NCBI RefSeq assembly: GCF_900188255.1
Contig: NZ_FZNS01000006.1
Coordinates: forward strand, 1-64,000
Source: Hymenobacter mucosus
GTDB taxonomy: Bacteria > Bacteroidota > Bacteroidia > Cytophagales > Hymenobacteraceae
Direction of reading: 5' to 3'
DNA: 64,000 bases
Below, piece after piece: positions 33,330 through 42,288 of this stretch; within the stretch, counting starts at the first letter, position 1; each line of letters begins with the position of its first letter. The notes beneath the pieces are model-generated. The model saw only the letters and a program-made list of their open reading frames with translations. It did no database searches and was not told the origin of the DNA. Both the position numbers and the translations under genes were made by a program.

Positions 33330-35093
33330 TTGTCTACTCCGCTTCCCCCCTCGCGCTCTAGCGGCCTATTTCGCCGCAAAAGCCTCGATGACATCTTGCA
33401 CAACCCGCCCGCCGATGCCGACGGCCATAGCCACGGTGGCGGACTAGAGCGCCATCTGACTGTGCGCGACCTCACGGCACTGGGTATTGCAGCGGTTATT
33501 GGGGCTGGCATTTTCAGCACCATCGGCAATGCCTCCCACGACGGTGGGCCGGCCGTATCCATGCTGTTCGTATTCACGGCCGTCGCCTGCGCCTTCTCGG
33601 CGTTGTGCTACGCTCAGTTTGCGGCTACCATTCCCGTGAGCGGCTCTGCCTACACCTACGCCTATGCTTCCTTCGGGGAACTGGCCGCCTGGATTATTGG
33701 CTGGGCACTGATTATGGAGTATGCCGTGGGCAACATTGTGGTGGCCATTTCCTGGTCCGATTACTTTACCGGGCTGCTGGAGGGCGTAGGCGTACACGTC
33801 CCTGTATGGCTTAGCATGGGCATGCAGAGCGCGCACAAGCACTACAATGAAGTGCTGGAACTGATGCAGGCTGGTAAGCCGCTGGCCGAAGCATCGGCGG
33901 CTCAGCTAGAAGGGTATAATGCGTGGAATACGGCGCCGGTGCTGCCCGGCGGCTTACGACTGGTAATTGACTTGCCGGCCGGCCTGATTACCCTGGCAAT
34001 TACGGCTTTGGTGTACGTAGGTATTAAGGAATCGAAAAACGCTTCCAACCTGCTGGTAGCCCTGAAGCTGGTAGTAGTAGCGGTGGTAATTCTAGTAGGT
34101 GCCTTCTATGTGGAGCCCGCCAACTGGAGCCCCTTTGCGCCAAACGGCATTGGTGGCGTACTCAAAGGGGTATCGGCGGTGTTCTTCGCCTACATCGGTT
34201 TCGATGCTATTTCGACCACGGCCGAAGAATGCAAAAACCCCCAGCGCGACCTGCCCCGGGCTATGATTTATGCCCTTATCATCTGCACTATTCTCTACGT
34301 GATTATCACCTTGATACTCACCGGCATGGTAAACTATAAAGAGCTTGCCGTGGGCGACCCACTCGCGTACGTTTTCAATAAAGTAGGCGTAAAGTGGCTG
34401 GGCGGTGTAGTAGCCGTGTCGGCGGTGCTGGCTATGGCGTCGGTATTGCTAGTATTCCAGATTGGCCAGCCCCGCATCTGGATGACCATGAGCCGCGACG
34501 GGTTGCTGCCTCCCGTTTTCTCCAACGTGCACCCCAAGTTCCACACACCCTCATTTAGCACCATCGTCACGGGTTTCTTTGTGGGAGTGCCGGCCATGCT
34601 GCTGAATATGGACCTCGTCATCGACCTGACCAGCATTGGTACTTTGTTTGCCTTTGCGCTGGTGTGCGGCGGCATTCTCATCATTGACCCTCACGGCCAG
34701 AGCGATGCGCGTTTTAAGGTGCCTTACATCAATGGGCAGTTTCTGGTGCCCCTGGTTTTGGCGCTCGGGGCCGCGCTCTTGCTGCTATATAACCAGGCAG
34801 GTATTCAGGAATTTCAGACGGCCCTGAGTAGCGGGTACGAAGAGGGCCGCCACTACATACCTATGCTGGTGTTCTTTGTGTTCTGCCTGGTTTTGGCTTG
34901 GCTCTCATTCCGCAAGCGCCTCTCGTTGCTGCCGGTGTTGGGCCTGCTTACCAACCTGTACCTGATGACTCAACTGGGCATCAACAACTGGCTGTTGTTC
35001 TTCGGCTGGCTGGTTATCGGGCTGGCCTTGTACTTCAACTACGGCTTCAAGCACAGCAAACTGGGGCTGAAAAAAGTAACAACGAGCCGCTAG
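33330..35093 (+). CDS. amino-acid permease, APC superfamily
   Basis: A 587-residue transporter with about 12-13 membrane helices. The start appears to be a TTG (MSTPLPPSRSSGLFRRKSLDDIL), since no ATG or GTG precedes the first helix in frame. LTALGIAAVIGAGIFSTIGN (about 48-67) is the unwound TM1 signature of APC amino-acid transporters, and SGSAYTYAYASFGE follows in TM3. FFAYIGFDAISTTAEECKNP (TM6 region) is typical of the cationic amino-acid branch. A His-rich stretch (DGHSHGGG) precedes TM1. It probably imports an amino acid; the exact substrate is not determinable. It has its own terminator. Confidence 0.9.
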   Translation: MSTPLPPSRSSGLFRRKSLDDILHNPPADADGHSHGGGLERHLTVRDLTALGIAAVIGAGIFSTIGNASHDGGPAVSMLFVFTAVACAFSALCYAQFAATIPVSGSAYTYAYASFGELAAWIIGWALIMEYAVGNIVVAISWSDYFTGLLEGVGVHVPVWLSMGMQSAHKHYNEVLELMQAGKPLAEASAAQLEGYNAWNTAPVLPGGLRLVIDLPAGLITLAITALVYVGIKESKNASNLLVALKLVVVAVVILVGAFYVEPANWSPFAPNGIGGVLKGVSAVFFAYIGFDAISTTAEECKNPQRDLPRAMIYALIICTILYVIITLILTGMVNYKELAVGDPLAYVFNKVGVKWLGGVVAVSAVLAMASVLLVFQIGQPRIWMTMSRDGLLPPVFSNVHPKFHTPSFSTIVTGFFVGVPAMLLNMDLVIDLTSIGTLFAFALVCGGILIIDPHGQSDARFKVPYINGQFLVPLVLALGAALLLLYNQAGIQEFQTALSSGYEEGRHYIPMLVFFVFCLVLAWLSFRKRLSLLPVLGLLTNLYLMTQLGINNWLLFFGWLVIGLALYFNYGFKHSKLGLKKVTTSR

Positions 35094-35115
35094 CTGACCC
35101 TGCGCCCAGTACTTT

Positions 35116-35158
35116 CACAAACCCGTTGGCCCCGGCGGCCGGCGGGTTTGTGTTATTT
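35116..35158 (+). terminator. terminator of the amino-acid permease gene
   Basis: CACAAACCCG (35116-35125) pairs with CGGGTTTGTG (35143-35152), and TTATTT follows. It lies between the permease and helicase genes and makes the helicase gene separately transcribed. Confidence 0.78.
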
Positions 35159-35201
35159 ACTCCTTACCCAACAGCCCTGCCTAGCTGCGGCCCCGCCCTG
35201 T

Positions 35202-38200
35202 ATGTCTGCTGATTCTACCACGTCTTCGCTAGCAGCGCGCCTGGAAGCTTCGCGTCGGGAACTGCTTGACCTGGGTATGCGCAACCCCATGCTCAACTTT
35301 CGCCACTCAGCGGCGCATGGGGTGGCCGTGGTAGAGGAAGAGGCCGCGGCGGTATATGAGGTGCTGGTACGCCAAGGCAAAGCCATGTATTTCCAAGCGG
35401 CACCAGCGCCCCAAATAGGCAGAGAGGAAAGGGTAGATGTGCATGCCGGTAGTGGCGAGAAAGTTGAGCAGCCTGATTCTGCATCTGCCGACTACAAGAC
35501 AATAGAGACACCTGCTGAGCTACCAACGACGGCCCGACGCCTACCCGCAACCACCGACAACAAGCTGCAAACAGCCGAGCCCCCGGCCCGGCTGGAAAGG
35601 CGTCTGCTCAATACCTACTATGCTGCCCGCACCAGCCTGGAAGAACGGGGTGTAAATAGTCTGTATCTGGCCTTGGGCATGCTGACTTGGTACGAGGCCG
35701 CCAATAGCGGGGAGGCACGCCAGGCCCCGCTTGTGCTTGTGCCCGTGCTAGTGGAACGGGGCACCGCAGCCGAGCGGTTTAAGCTGCGGTATACGGGGGC
35801 AGAGGTAGAAGGCAACCTTTCTCTGGAAGCCAAGCTACAGGCCAGCTTTAGACTGAGCTTGCCGGAGTGGGACGAAGAAGCTGGGGTGGCGGCCTACCTT
35901 GCCGCCGTGGGGAAAGCCGTACGGGAAATGCCGCGCTGGCAAGTAGCGCCCTCCCAGATTGCGCTGGGCTTTTTCTCCTTCGGCACGTTCATGCTCTACC
36001 GCGACTTAGACCCCACAACCTGGCCTGCGGAGGCATCGTTGCTTCAGCATCCGTCCATTCAGGCCCTACTCGGGGTGGATACAGGCTTCCAGGATGCCCC
36101 ACTCAGCCTAGATGATACGGCCTTCCTCGACCACGAAAGCGCCGCCCACGGCCTGCACCAAGTACTGGACGCCGACAGCTCGCAACTACTGGCTCTGCTG
36201 GCTGTGCAAGAAGGCCGCAACGTAGTGGTGCAAGGCCCGCCCGGCACCGGCAAGTCGCAGACTATTACTAACCTGCTAGCGGAAGCCATTGGCGCCGGTA
36301 AGAAAGTACTATTCGTGGCCGAAAAAATGGCGGCCCTGGAAGTAGTAAAGCGTCGCCTCGATAGCCTAGGCCTTGGAGCGGCTTGCTTGGAGCTGCACAG
36401 CCACAAGGCCAATAAAAAGGTAGTGCACGATGAGTTGCAAGCCACGCTCAGCCTGGGCCAGCCCGCTGCGGCTACGCTGGTAGCCGACCAAGTAGCCCAG
36501 TTGCCCCACTACCGCGCCCTCCTGAACAACTACGCTCTGGCCGTAAACGCTCCGCTGGGCCATAGTCAGCGCACTGCTCAGCAAGTAGCCGGAGAGCTAC
36601 TGCACCTGCGCGAGCAAGTGGGCACTCTGGAGCTACCCCGGATTGCTTTTCTTACTCTGTCTACCTGGACTGATGCCGATGCCGCCCGTGCCGAGGCCCT
36701 AGGTGCCCGCCTACAGGCTGTGCTTCAAAAAATGGGAGTACCGCAACAACTGCTGTTTTGGGGAAGTGAACTGACCGTGCTGCTACCAGCCGACCAGGCC
36801 ACGTTGGCACAGCAGCTCAGTGCCGCGCAGGTGGCCGTTACCCGTCTGGAGGAAACTGCCCGAGCATTGGCGCAGCACCTTGGCTTGCCCACCCCAGAGG
36901 AGCGTACTGCTGCCGAACAGCTCCTACCTGCCGCCCGCCACGCCCAGCTTGCACCCGCCATGCCAGCGGGAGTGGCCGTAGCGGATGTGGCCTGGTACCA
37001 GCAAGCTACTGCACTTCGAGAAATTATAGGAGCGGGGCTAGCCTACAACGCGCTACGTAAGCAGCATGAAGACACACTGCTGCCCGAAGCTTGGGAGCAG
37101 CAGTTACTTGCGGAGCGGGCCATCCTGCTCTCCACGGGCGACAAATGGTGGCGCCTGCTCAGCGGCGACTACCGCCGTGCCCGTAAGCACTTGCAAAGCT
37201 TCTGGCGCGGCCCACTGCCCGATGCAGCAGCAGCTGTAGTAGAGGTCATTGATGCTATTCATGAAGCAACTCGCCACGCCAACACCTTGGCGAAAGCTAG
37301 CGGCTTGGGGCAGCACTTATTCGGGCCGGGCTGGCAAGGTACGCGCTCCAACTGGCCCGTACTGCTCAAAGTACAGGAATACTTAACCCTGACGCAGCAA
37401 CGAATAGCCAGGGGTGAGTTGCCCACCGCATTATTTGGCTACCTACAGCAAAATGCTCACCCCGGCGAGGTAGCCGAATTGTTGGCTGCGCTGGAAACTG
37501 CCCTAGCCAATCAACGCAATCGGGTGCAGGCAGTAGCCGGTAGCCTACACCTAAACGAAGCACGACGCTTCGGACCGGATGGCCGCTTGCAGTTTCAGCT
37601 CTTCAACCGTCAGCAAGCAACTCTGCAAGCCTGGGCGGCTGACCTACCCGCGTTGCGCAACCTAGTGGAATGGAACAACGTGGCAGCTAGTGTTCAGGCA
37701 GAAGGTATGCCGGAGCTGACTGCCCTGGCCGAGCGCTGGGAGCCTGCTGCCCACTATTTGGTAGCGGCCATACGCCAGACTTGGCTGGAGCAGCTGCACA
37801 AGCTGGCCTACGCGCAACCCCCGTTGCGTCAGTTTGAGCGAGCCAGCCACAAAGAAACAGCCTCACGCTTCCGCCAAGCCGACCACGACGCGCTCTACCA
37901 TCACCGGGTACGGGCCATGCGCCAGCATTACGAGCAGCTTCCTCATCCGCAGGCTGGTGGGCAAATGCTGCTGCTGCGCAACGAATTCGCTAAGAAGGCG
38001 CGTCACCTACCATTACGGAAGCTTATGCAGCAGGCCGGGCGGGCAGTGCAGGCCATTAAGCCCATCTTCATGATGTCGCCGCTATCAGTAGCCAGCTTTC
38101 TGCCGCCGGGTGCCCTGGAGTTTGACCTGGTGGTGTTCGACGAAGCCAGCCAAGTGAAGCCTGTAGACGCGCTGGGCGCTATTGCCCGCGGCAAGCAACT

Positions 38201-39992
38201 CGTGGTAGTCGGCGACTCCAAGCAGTTGCCGCCCACGTCTTTCTTCAACTCTTTGACGAACAGTGGAGAAGATGCCGATGAAGAAAATGTAACGGCCGAT
38301 GTGCAAAGCATTCTGGAGCTGTGCAAAGCCCGCCAGATGCCCGAAGGCATGTTGCGCTGGCACTACCGCAGCCTACACCAAAGCCTGATTGCGGCTTCTA
38401 ACCATCTGTTTTACGACAACAAGCTGGTTATCTTCCCCAGCCCTGGTAGCCAGGAGCAGCTTGGGTTAGTATATCATCATTTGTCTGCTGCGTATTACGA
38501 GCGCGGCACTACGCGCACGAACCCCCTGGAGGCCCAGGCAGTGGCCGAGGCCGTGCTCCAGCACGCCCGCACCACGCCTCACTCCACGCTAGGAGTAGTG
38601 GCCTTCAGCATGGCCCAGCGCCAAGCCATTCAGGATGCGCTAGAAAAATTGCGGCGCCAGCATCCCGAAACGGAGGAGTTCTTCCGCCGCCACCCGTACG
38701 AACCGTTCTTCGTCAAGAACCTCGAAAACGTGCAAGGAGATGAACGCGACGTAATTTTCATCAGTGTGGGCTATGGCCGCACCCAAGAGGGCTCCCTGGC
38801 TATGAGCTTCGGACCCCTGAATGGGGAAGGAGGTGAGCGGCGTCTGAATGTGCTCATCACCCGGGCCAAACAGCGCTGCGAAGTTTTCACAAACCTCACG
38901 GCCGACGACCTCGACCTAAGCCGCACGAGCGCCAAAGGAGTAGCAGCCCTCAAGTTCTTCCTTGGTTTTGCTCAGCACGGCCGTCTTAATCTGCACGAAG
39001 AAGCGGGGCCCGCTACCGATTCGCCCTTTGAAGCGGCTGTGTACCGCGCCCTCACGGCCCGCGGCTACCACGTGCACTCACGGGTAGGCAGTCAGGGTTT
39101 CTACCTCGACTTAGCCATCGTGGACCCCGACCAGCCGGGACGCTACGTGCTAGGCATTGAGTGCGATGGAACCATGTACCACCGCGCCCGCTCCGCCCGC
39201 GACCGGGACCGGCTGCGCCAGCAAGTACTGGAAGCTATGGGGTGGCGCCTACACCGCATTTGGAGCACCGGCTGGCTACGTGACCCCCAGCGCGAGATGG
39301 ATCGGGTAGTGCAGGCCATTGACCAAGCGCGCCGCCATGCAACCCAAGCTACGTCGGCTGAGCGAGAAGAGGCGCCCCCGGCAGTGATGCCGAACGGTAT
39401 TGCACGGGAGGCTGCGCCTATTACCCCCGCTGCCTTAACCGAACCCTACCACGTAGCGCAACTACCTGCTGCTGTCGGTCATCGGGAACTGCATCAACAC
39501 AGCTTGGGCCAGTTGGCCAATTGGCTGTCCTCGGTTGTGCGCATTGAAAGCCCAATACATATAGAGGAAGCTACGCGCCGCTTGGCTAATGCCAGTGGCG
39601 CAAGCCAGGTAGGGGCGCGCATACGAAAAGCGGTGCGGGATGCGGCCCTACTCGCCCAGAACCTGCGCCACTTGCGTCGCCAAGGTGACTTTCTCTGGGA
39701 AAATACCATGCGACGGCCTCCTCTCCGTAGTCGAACTGGTCTGCCCACCATTTCGCGCAAGCTGGCCTTTGTAGCACCCGAAGAGCTTACACTTGCTCTC
39801 CGAACTGTAGTGGCTCATAGCTTTGTGCTGCCTACTGATGCCGCCCTGCTGGCTGCGGTACGCCTGCTTGGGTTCAACCGCCTAAGCGAGGAAATGCGCC
39901 AGCAGTTGGAGCCGGTGTTACGGGAGTTGCTAGCCGCAGGGGAGGTAGAGGAAGTGCATGGTGTGTTGAGGCTACCCCTTAGCAGCACATAA
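35202..39992 (+). CDS. DUF4011 superfamily-1 helicase fused to a Vsr/MTES_1575-like nuclease and DUF3320
   Basis: A 1,596-residue protein; the ATG at 35202 (MSADSTTSSLAARLEASR) is used since 18 upstream residues look non-coding. The N-terminal DUF4011-like region has ELLDLGMRNPMLNFR. Walker A GPPGTGKS is at 345-352 and Walker B DEAS at 980-983, with a long helical insertion between them. SF1 motifs QVKPVDALGAIARGKQLVVV, GDSKQLPPTSFF and NVQGDERDVIFIS follow, as in UPF1-like COG1112 helicases. A PD-(D/E)xK-like nuclease spans about 1280-1385, with Asp1303 and IECDG (Glu1320, Asp1322) in the Vsr pattern. The C-terminus (about 1440-1590) resembles DUF3320. Related helicase-nucleases occur in anti-phage systems. 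It stands alone between a permease and a transporter. Role is inferred. Confidence 0.88.
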   Translation: MSADSTTSSLAARLEASRRELLDLGMRNPMLNFRHSAAHGVAVVEEEAAAVYEVLVRQGKAMYFQAAPAPQIGREERVDVHAGSGEKVEQPDSASADYKTIETPAELPTTARRLPATTDNKLQTAEPPARLERRLLNTYYAARTSLEERGVNSLYLALGMLTWYEAANSGEARQAPLVLVPVLVERGTAAERFKLRYTGAEVEGNLSLEAKLQASFRLSLPEWDEEAGVAAYLAAVGKAVREMPRWQVAPSQIALGFFSFGTFMLYRDLDPTTWPAEASLLQHPSIQALLGVDTGFQDAPLSLDDTAFLDHESAAHGLHQVLDADSSQLLALLAVQEGRNVVVQGPPGTGKSQTITNLLAEAIGAGKKVLFVAEKMAALEVVKRRLDSLGLGAACLELHSHKANKKVVHDELQATLSLGQPAAATLVADQVAQLPHYRALLNNYALAVNAPLGHSQRTAQQVAGELLHLREQVGTLELPRIAFLTLSTWTDADAARAEALGARLQAVLQKMGVPQQLLFWGSELTVLLPADQATLAQQLSAAQVAVTRLEETARALAQHLGLPTPEERTAAEQLLPAARHAQLAPAMPAGVAVADVAWYQQATALREIIGAGLAYNALRKQHEDTLLPEAWEQQLLAERAILLSTGDKWWRLLSGDYRRARKHLQSFWRGPLPDAAAAVVEVIDAIHEATRHANTLAKASGLGQHLFGPGWQGTRSNWPVLLKVQEYLTLTQQRIARGELPTALFGYLQQNAHPGEVAELLAALETALANQRNRVQAVAGSLHLNEARRFGPDGRLQFQLFNRQQATLQAWAADLPALRNLVEWNNVAASVQAEGMPELTALAERWEPAAHYLVAAIRQTWLEQLHKLAYAQPPLRQFERASHKETASRFRQADHDALYHHRVRAMRQHYEQLPHPQAGGQMLLLRNEFAKKARHLPLRKLMQQAGRAVQAIKPIFMMSPLSVASFLPPGALEFDLVVFDEASQVKPVDALGAIARGKQLVVVGDSKQLPPTSFFNSLTNSGEDADEENVTADVQSILELCKARQMPEGMLRWHYRSLHQSLIAASNHLFYDNKLVIFPSPGSQEQLGLVYHHLSAAYYERGTTRTNPLEAQAVAEAVLQHARTTPHSTLGVVAFSMAQRQAIQDALEKLRRQHPETEEFFRRHPYEPFFVKNLENVQGDERDVIFISVGYGRTQEGSLAMSFGPLNGEGGERRLNVLITRAKQRCEVFTNLTADDLDLSRTSAKGVAALKFFLGFAQHGRLNLHEEAGPATDSPFEAAVYRALTARGYHVHSRVGSQGFYLDLAIVDPDQPGRYVLGIECDGTMYHRARSARDRDRLRQQVLEAMGWRLHRIWSTGWLRDPQREMDRVVQAIDQARRHATQATSAEREEAPPAVMPNGIAREAAPITPAALTEPYHVAQLPAAVGHRELHQHSLGQLANWLSSVVRIESPIHIEEATRRLANASGASQVGARIRKAVRDAALLAQNLRHLRRQGDFLWENTMRRPPLRSRTGLPTISRKLAFVAPEELTLALRTVVAHSFVLPTDAALLAAVRLLGFNRLSEEMRQQLEPVLRELLAAGEVEEVHGVLRLPLSST

Positions 39993-40072
39993 CCATCTGC
40001 TGCCAGCCTCTATGATGCACATCTTGCATCTTATGCGGCGCCTTAACTCAGGTGGTAGCAGAAGGCTGGGTT

Positions 40073-41032
40073 TTACTTCGCCCGGTGGATAATGGCTACG
40101 CTCACGAGGATAATTGCCATGCCCAGCAAGTGCCAAAGGTTGAACTGCTCGCCATCTAGTAAGCCCCAGCCAAGGGCCATAATGGGCACTAGGTACGTGT
40201 TAGAAGAGGCAAATAGCGCCGTGGAGCTTTGGATAAGCTTATTGAAAAGCACCATTGCTACGGCCGTGCTCATGGTAGCTAGGAGGGCAATATAGCCGAA
40301 GGCCGTCCAGGCCCCAGGTACCGTGGCTAGCTTGTGTAGAAACTGAGTGCCGAGCAGCAGGTAAGCCAACGCCGGCCCGCCAATAAAAAGCAGCAACAGG
40401 CCCGTAACGGCTACCGACGGAATGCCGTGCAGATGGTGCTTAATGACGTTTACACTCACGCCATAGCCCATCGTTGCCAGCACTATGTAGAGGCCGTACC
40501 AAGCATTGCTTTCCCCCGAGGGGGTAGCATCGCCGCCGCTACCGCCCAGCAGCATGAGCACTACCGTACCCACCAGCCCTAGGCCAATGCCCAGTACCCG
40601 CAAGCCCGTGAGCTTCTGACCAAACAGGGCGGCTCCTACCACCAAGGTAAATACGGCCGTCAGTGCGTTCAGCACCCCCGCCAGGCCCGATGCCAGGCGG
40701 GTTTCGGCGTAGGCGAACAGGAAGGCCGGGACCAGCGTGCCCACGACACCGCTCAGTACCAGCCACTTGAAACGGCTGCGCTCTACCTTGCCGATGTGCT
40801 TCAGGGCAAACGGTAGCAGCAGCAGCGCCGCCACGCTTACCCGCGTTGCTCCCAACTCTAGCGCCGAAAACACCACTAACCCTTTCTTCATCAAGATGAA
40901 CGACGTGCCCCAGATGGTAACCAATACAATCAGCAGCACCCAGGCCGAGGTGGGAGTGCGGTGGGGTGGGGGTGGCGCTACGGCTGGCTGACGAGGGGCA
41001 GTAGTAACAGCCGGGGCGGGGGCAGTGGACAT
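40073..41032 (-). CDS. EamA-family DMT transporter
   Basis: A 319-residue protein with a proline/alanine-rich start (1-27) and ten hydrophobic segments in two EamA repeats: TIWGTSFILMKKGLVVFSAL in the first and MGYGVSVNVIKHHLHGIPSV in the second. This is the drug/metabolite exporter fold of the inner membrane, often for amino-acid or nucleotide export. The substrate is unknown. It converges with the helicase gene and follows the dihydrouridine synthase gene on the same strand, with a long hairpin between. Confidence 0.9.
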   Translation of the reverse strand: MSTAPAPAVTTAPRQPAVAPPPPHRTPTSAWVLLIVLVTIWGTSFILMKKGLVVFSALELGATRVSVAALLLLPFALKHIGKVERSRFKWLVLSGVVGTLVPAFLFAYAETRLASGLAGVLNALTAVFTLVVGAALFGQKLTGLRVLGIGLGLVGTVVLMLLGGSGGDATPSGESNAWYGLYIVLATMGYGVSVNVIKHHLHGIPSVAVTGLLLLFIGGPALAYLLLGTQFLHKLATVPGAWTAFGYIALLATMSTAVAMVLFNKLIQSSTALFASSNTYLVPIMALGWGLLDGEQFNLWHLLGMAIILVSVAIIHRAK

Positions 41033-41073
41033 AAAGGTGAGCGGGTGGTGCGACGGAGAATATTAAAAAGGTA

Positions 41074-41148
41074 CGTCCTGCGCGGGTAGTCGAAGGATGC
41101 TGTTGAGCGGGTAACGCAACAACATCCTTCGACTACCCGTGCAGGACG
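41074..41148 (-). repeat. intergenic hairpin with 32-bp arms (REP-like and/or terminator)
   Basis: Arms 41074-41105 and 41117-41148 are complementary over 32 bases, with two G-U pairs and no mismatch, around an 11-base loop. The core includes GGGTAGTCGAAGGATG. It starts 14 bases behind the stop of the leftward dihydrouridine synthase gene, and CCTTTTTAATATT follows on that strand, so it can terminate that transcript. Arm length and the GTCGAAGGATG-like core also resemble the REP-like palindromes scattered in Hymenobacter-type genomes. Confidence 0.8.
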
Positions 41149-41161
41149 GCTAGCCGGAGAA

Positions 41162-42151
41162 CTAGGCTACCAATACTGGCTCGGCGGCAATGATTTCGTC
41201 CATGATGGCGTGAATTTCCGCCGGGTCGTTGCTGTCCACGAGGCGAGTGCGCCACTGGCGGGCACCTTCTAAGCCGCGGAAGTACTGGGCATAGTGGCGG
41301 CGCATCTCGAAAATACCCGCACGTGGGCCTTTCCACTCCAAGCTCTTCTCAAAATGAAAGCGGCAGGCTTGCACCCGCTCCTCTACCGTGGGCGGGGCTA
41401 GCAGCTCGCCAGTGGCCGCGTAATGCTTTACTTCCCGGAAAATCCAGGGGTAGCCAATGGCCGCGCGGCCAATCATCACACCATCTACCCCGTAGCGGTT
41501 TTTATACTCCACTGCCTTCTGAGGCGAGTCGATGTCGCCATTGCCGAAGATGGGAATCTTAATGCGCGGGTTATTCTTAATAGCCGCAATTAGGCGCCAA
41601 TCGGCCTCGCCCTTGTACATCTGCACGCGAGTACGGCCATGAACGGTGAGGGCCTCAATGCCAATGTCTTGAAGGCGCTCGGCTACTTCCTCCACGTTCT
41701 TGGTGGTGTCATCCCAGCCCAGGCGGGTCTTTACCGTCACGGGCAGGTGGGTAGCTTGCACCACGGCGGCGGTCATTTGCACCATCTTAGGAATATCGCG
41801 CAGCAGTGCTGCGCCGGCTCCCCGGCAGGCTACCTGCTTTACGGGGCAGCCGTAGTTGATGTCGATTAGGTCGGGACCAGCTTCGGTGCTGATGCGGGCG
41901 CACTCGCCCATGGTTTCCACATCGGAGCCGAATAGCTGAATACCAATGGGGCGCTCGTAGTCGAATACATCAAGCTTCTGTCGGCTTTTGGCGGCCGCCC
42001 GGATGAGGCCTTCCGAGGAAATAAACTCGGTATACATTAAGTCGGCCCCGCCTTGCTTGCAGACCGCCCGGAACGGCGGGTCCGATACGTCTTCCATGGG
42101 CGCGAGTAGCAAGGGGAAATCAGGCAGGGAAATGTTACGAATGTGTACCAC
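41162..42151 (-). CDS. dusB: tRNA-dihydrouridine synthase
   Basis: A 329-residue flavin-dependent Dus enzyme that reduces uridine in the tRNA D-loop. The start is a GTG (MVHIRNISLPDFPLLLAPM). LAPMEDVSDPPFRAVCKQGG is the FMN end, the catalytic cysteine is in DINYGCPVKQVACRGAGAAL (two motifs, GCPV), VKTRLGWDD is conserved, and GNGDI plus VDGVMIGRAAIGYPWIF complete the FMN pocket. It is closest to the DusB type; whether it is DusB in strict sense is not proven. A -7 box lies 25 bases upstream and a long hairpin follows. Confidence 0.94.
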   Translation of the reverse strand: MVHIRNISLPDFPLLLAPMEDVSDPPFRAVCKQGGADLMYTEFISSEGLIRAAAKSRQKLDVFDYERPIGIQLFGSDVETMGECARISTEAGPDLIDINYGCPVKQVACRGAGAALLRDIPKMVQMTAAVVQATHLPVTVKTRLGWDDTTKNVEEVAERLQDIGIEALTVHGRTRVQMYKGEADWRLIAAIKNNPRIKIPIFGNGDIDSPQKAVEYKNRYGVDGVMIGRAAIGYPWIFREVKHYAATGELLAPPTVEERVQACRFHFEKSLEWKGPRAGIFEMRRHYAQYFRGLEGARQWRTRLVDSNDPAEIHAIMDEIIAAEPVLVA

Positions 42152-42175
42152 GGCAGGCTATTCTAGTATTTTGCG

Positions 42176-42183
42176 CAAATTTA
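42176..42183 (-). promoter_or_regulatory. TAAATTTG -7 box for the dihydrouridine synthase gene
   Basis: The leftward strand reads TAAATTTG 25 bases upstream of the GTG at 42151, a TAnnTTTG match. Confidence 0.5.
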
Positions 42184-42208
42184 CGACTTAGTGCTTAGTC
42201 GGTAGTGC

Positions 42209-42282
42209 TTGGTGCTTAGCACCTGGGCCTTGAGCCCGTAAAAACAGCACCTGAGCACCACGTATCACGCTCTAAGCACCAA
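42209..42282. repeat. inverted repeat with a GTGCTT motif before the CPBP gene
   Basis: TTGGTGCTTAG (42209-42219) is complementary to 42272-42282. GTGCTT also occurs twice just upstream (near 42191 and 42205), and GGTGCTTAGCACC at 42211-42223 is itself a palindrome. The structure fills the gap between the divergent dus and CPBP genes and ends 6 bases before the CPBP start codon. It could be an operator or a small repeat element. Confidence 0.6.
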
Positions 42283-42288
42283 CTTCCT

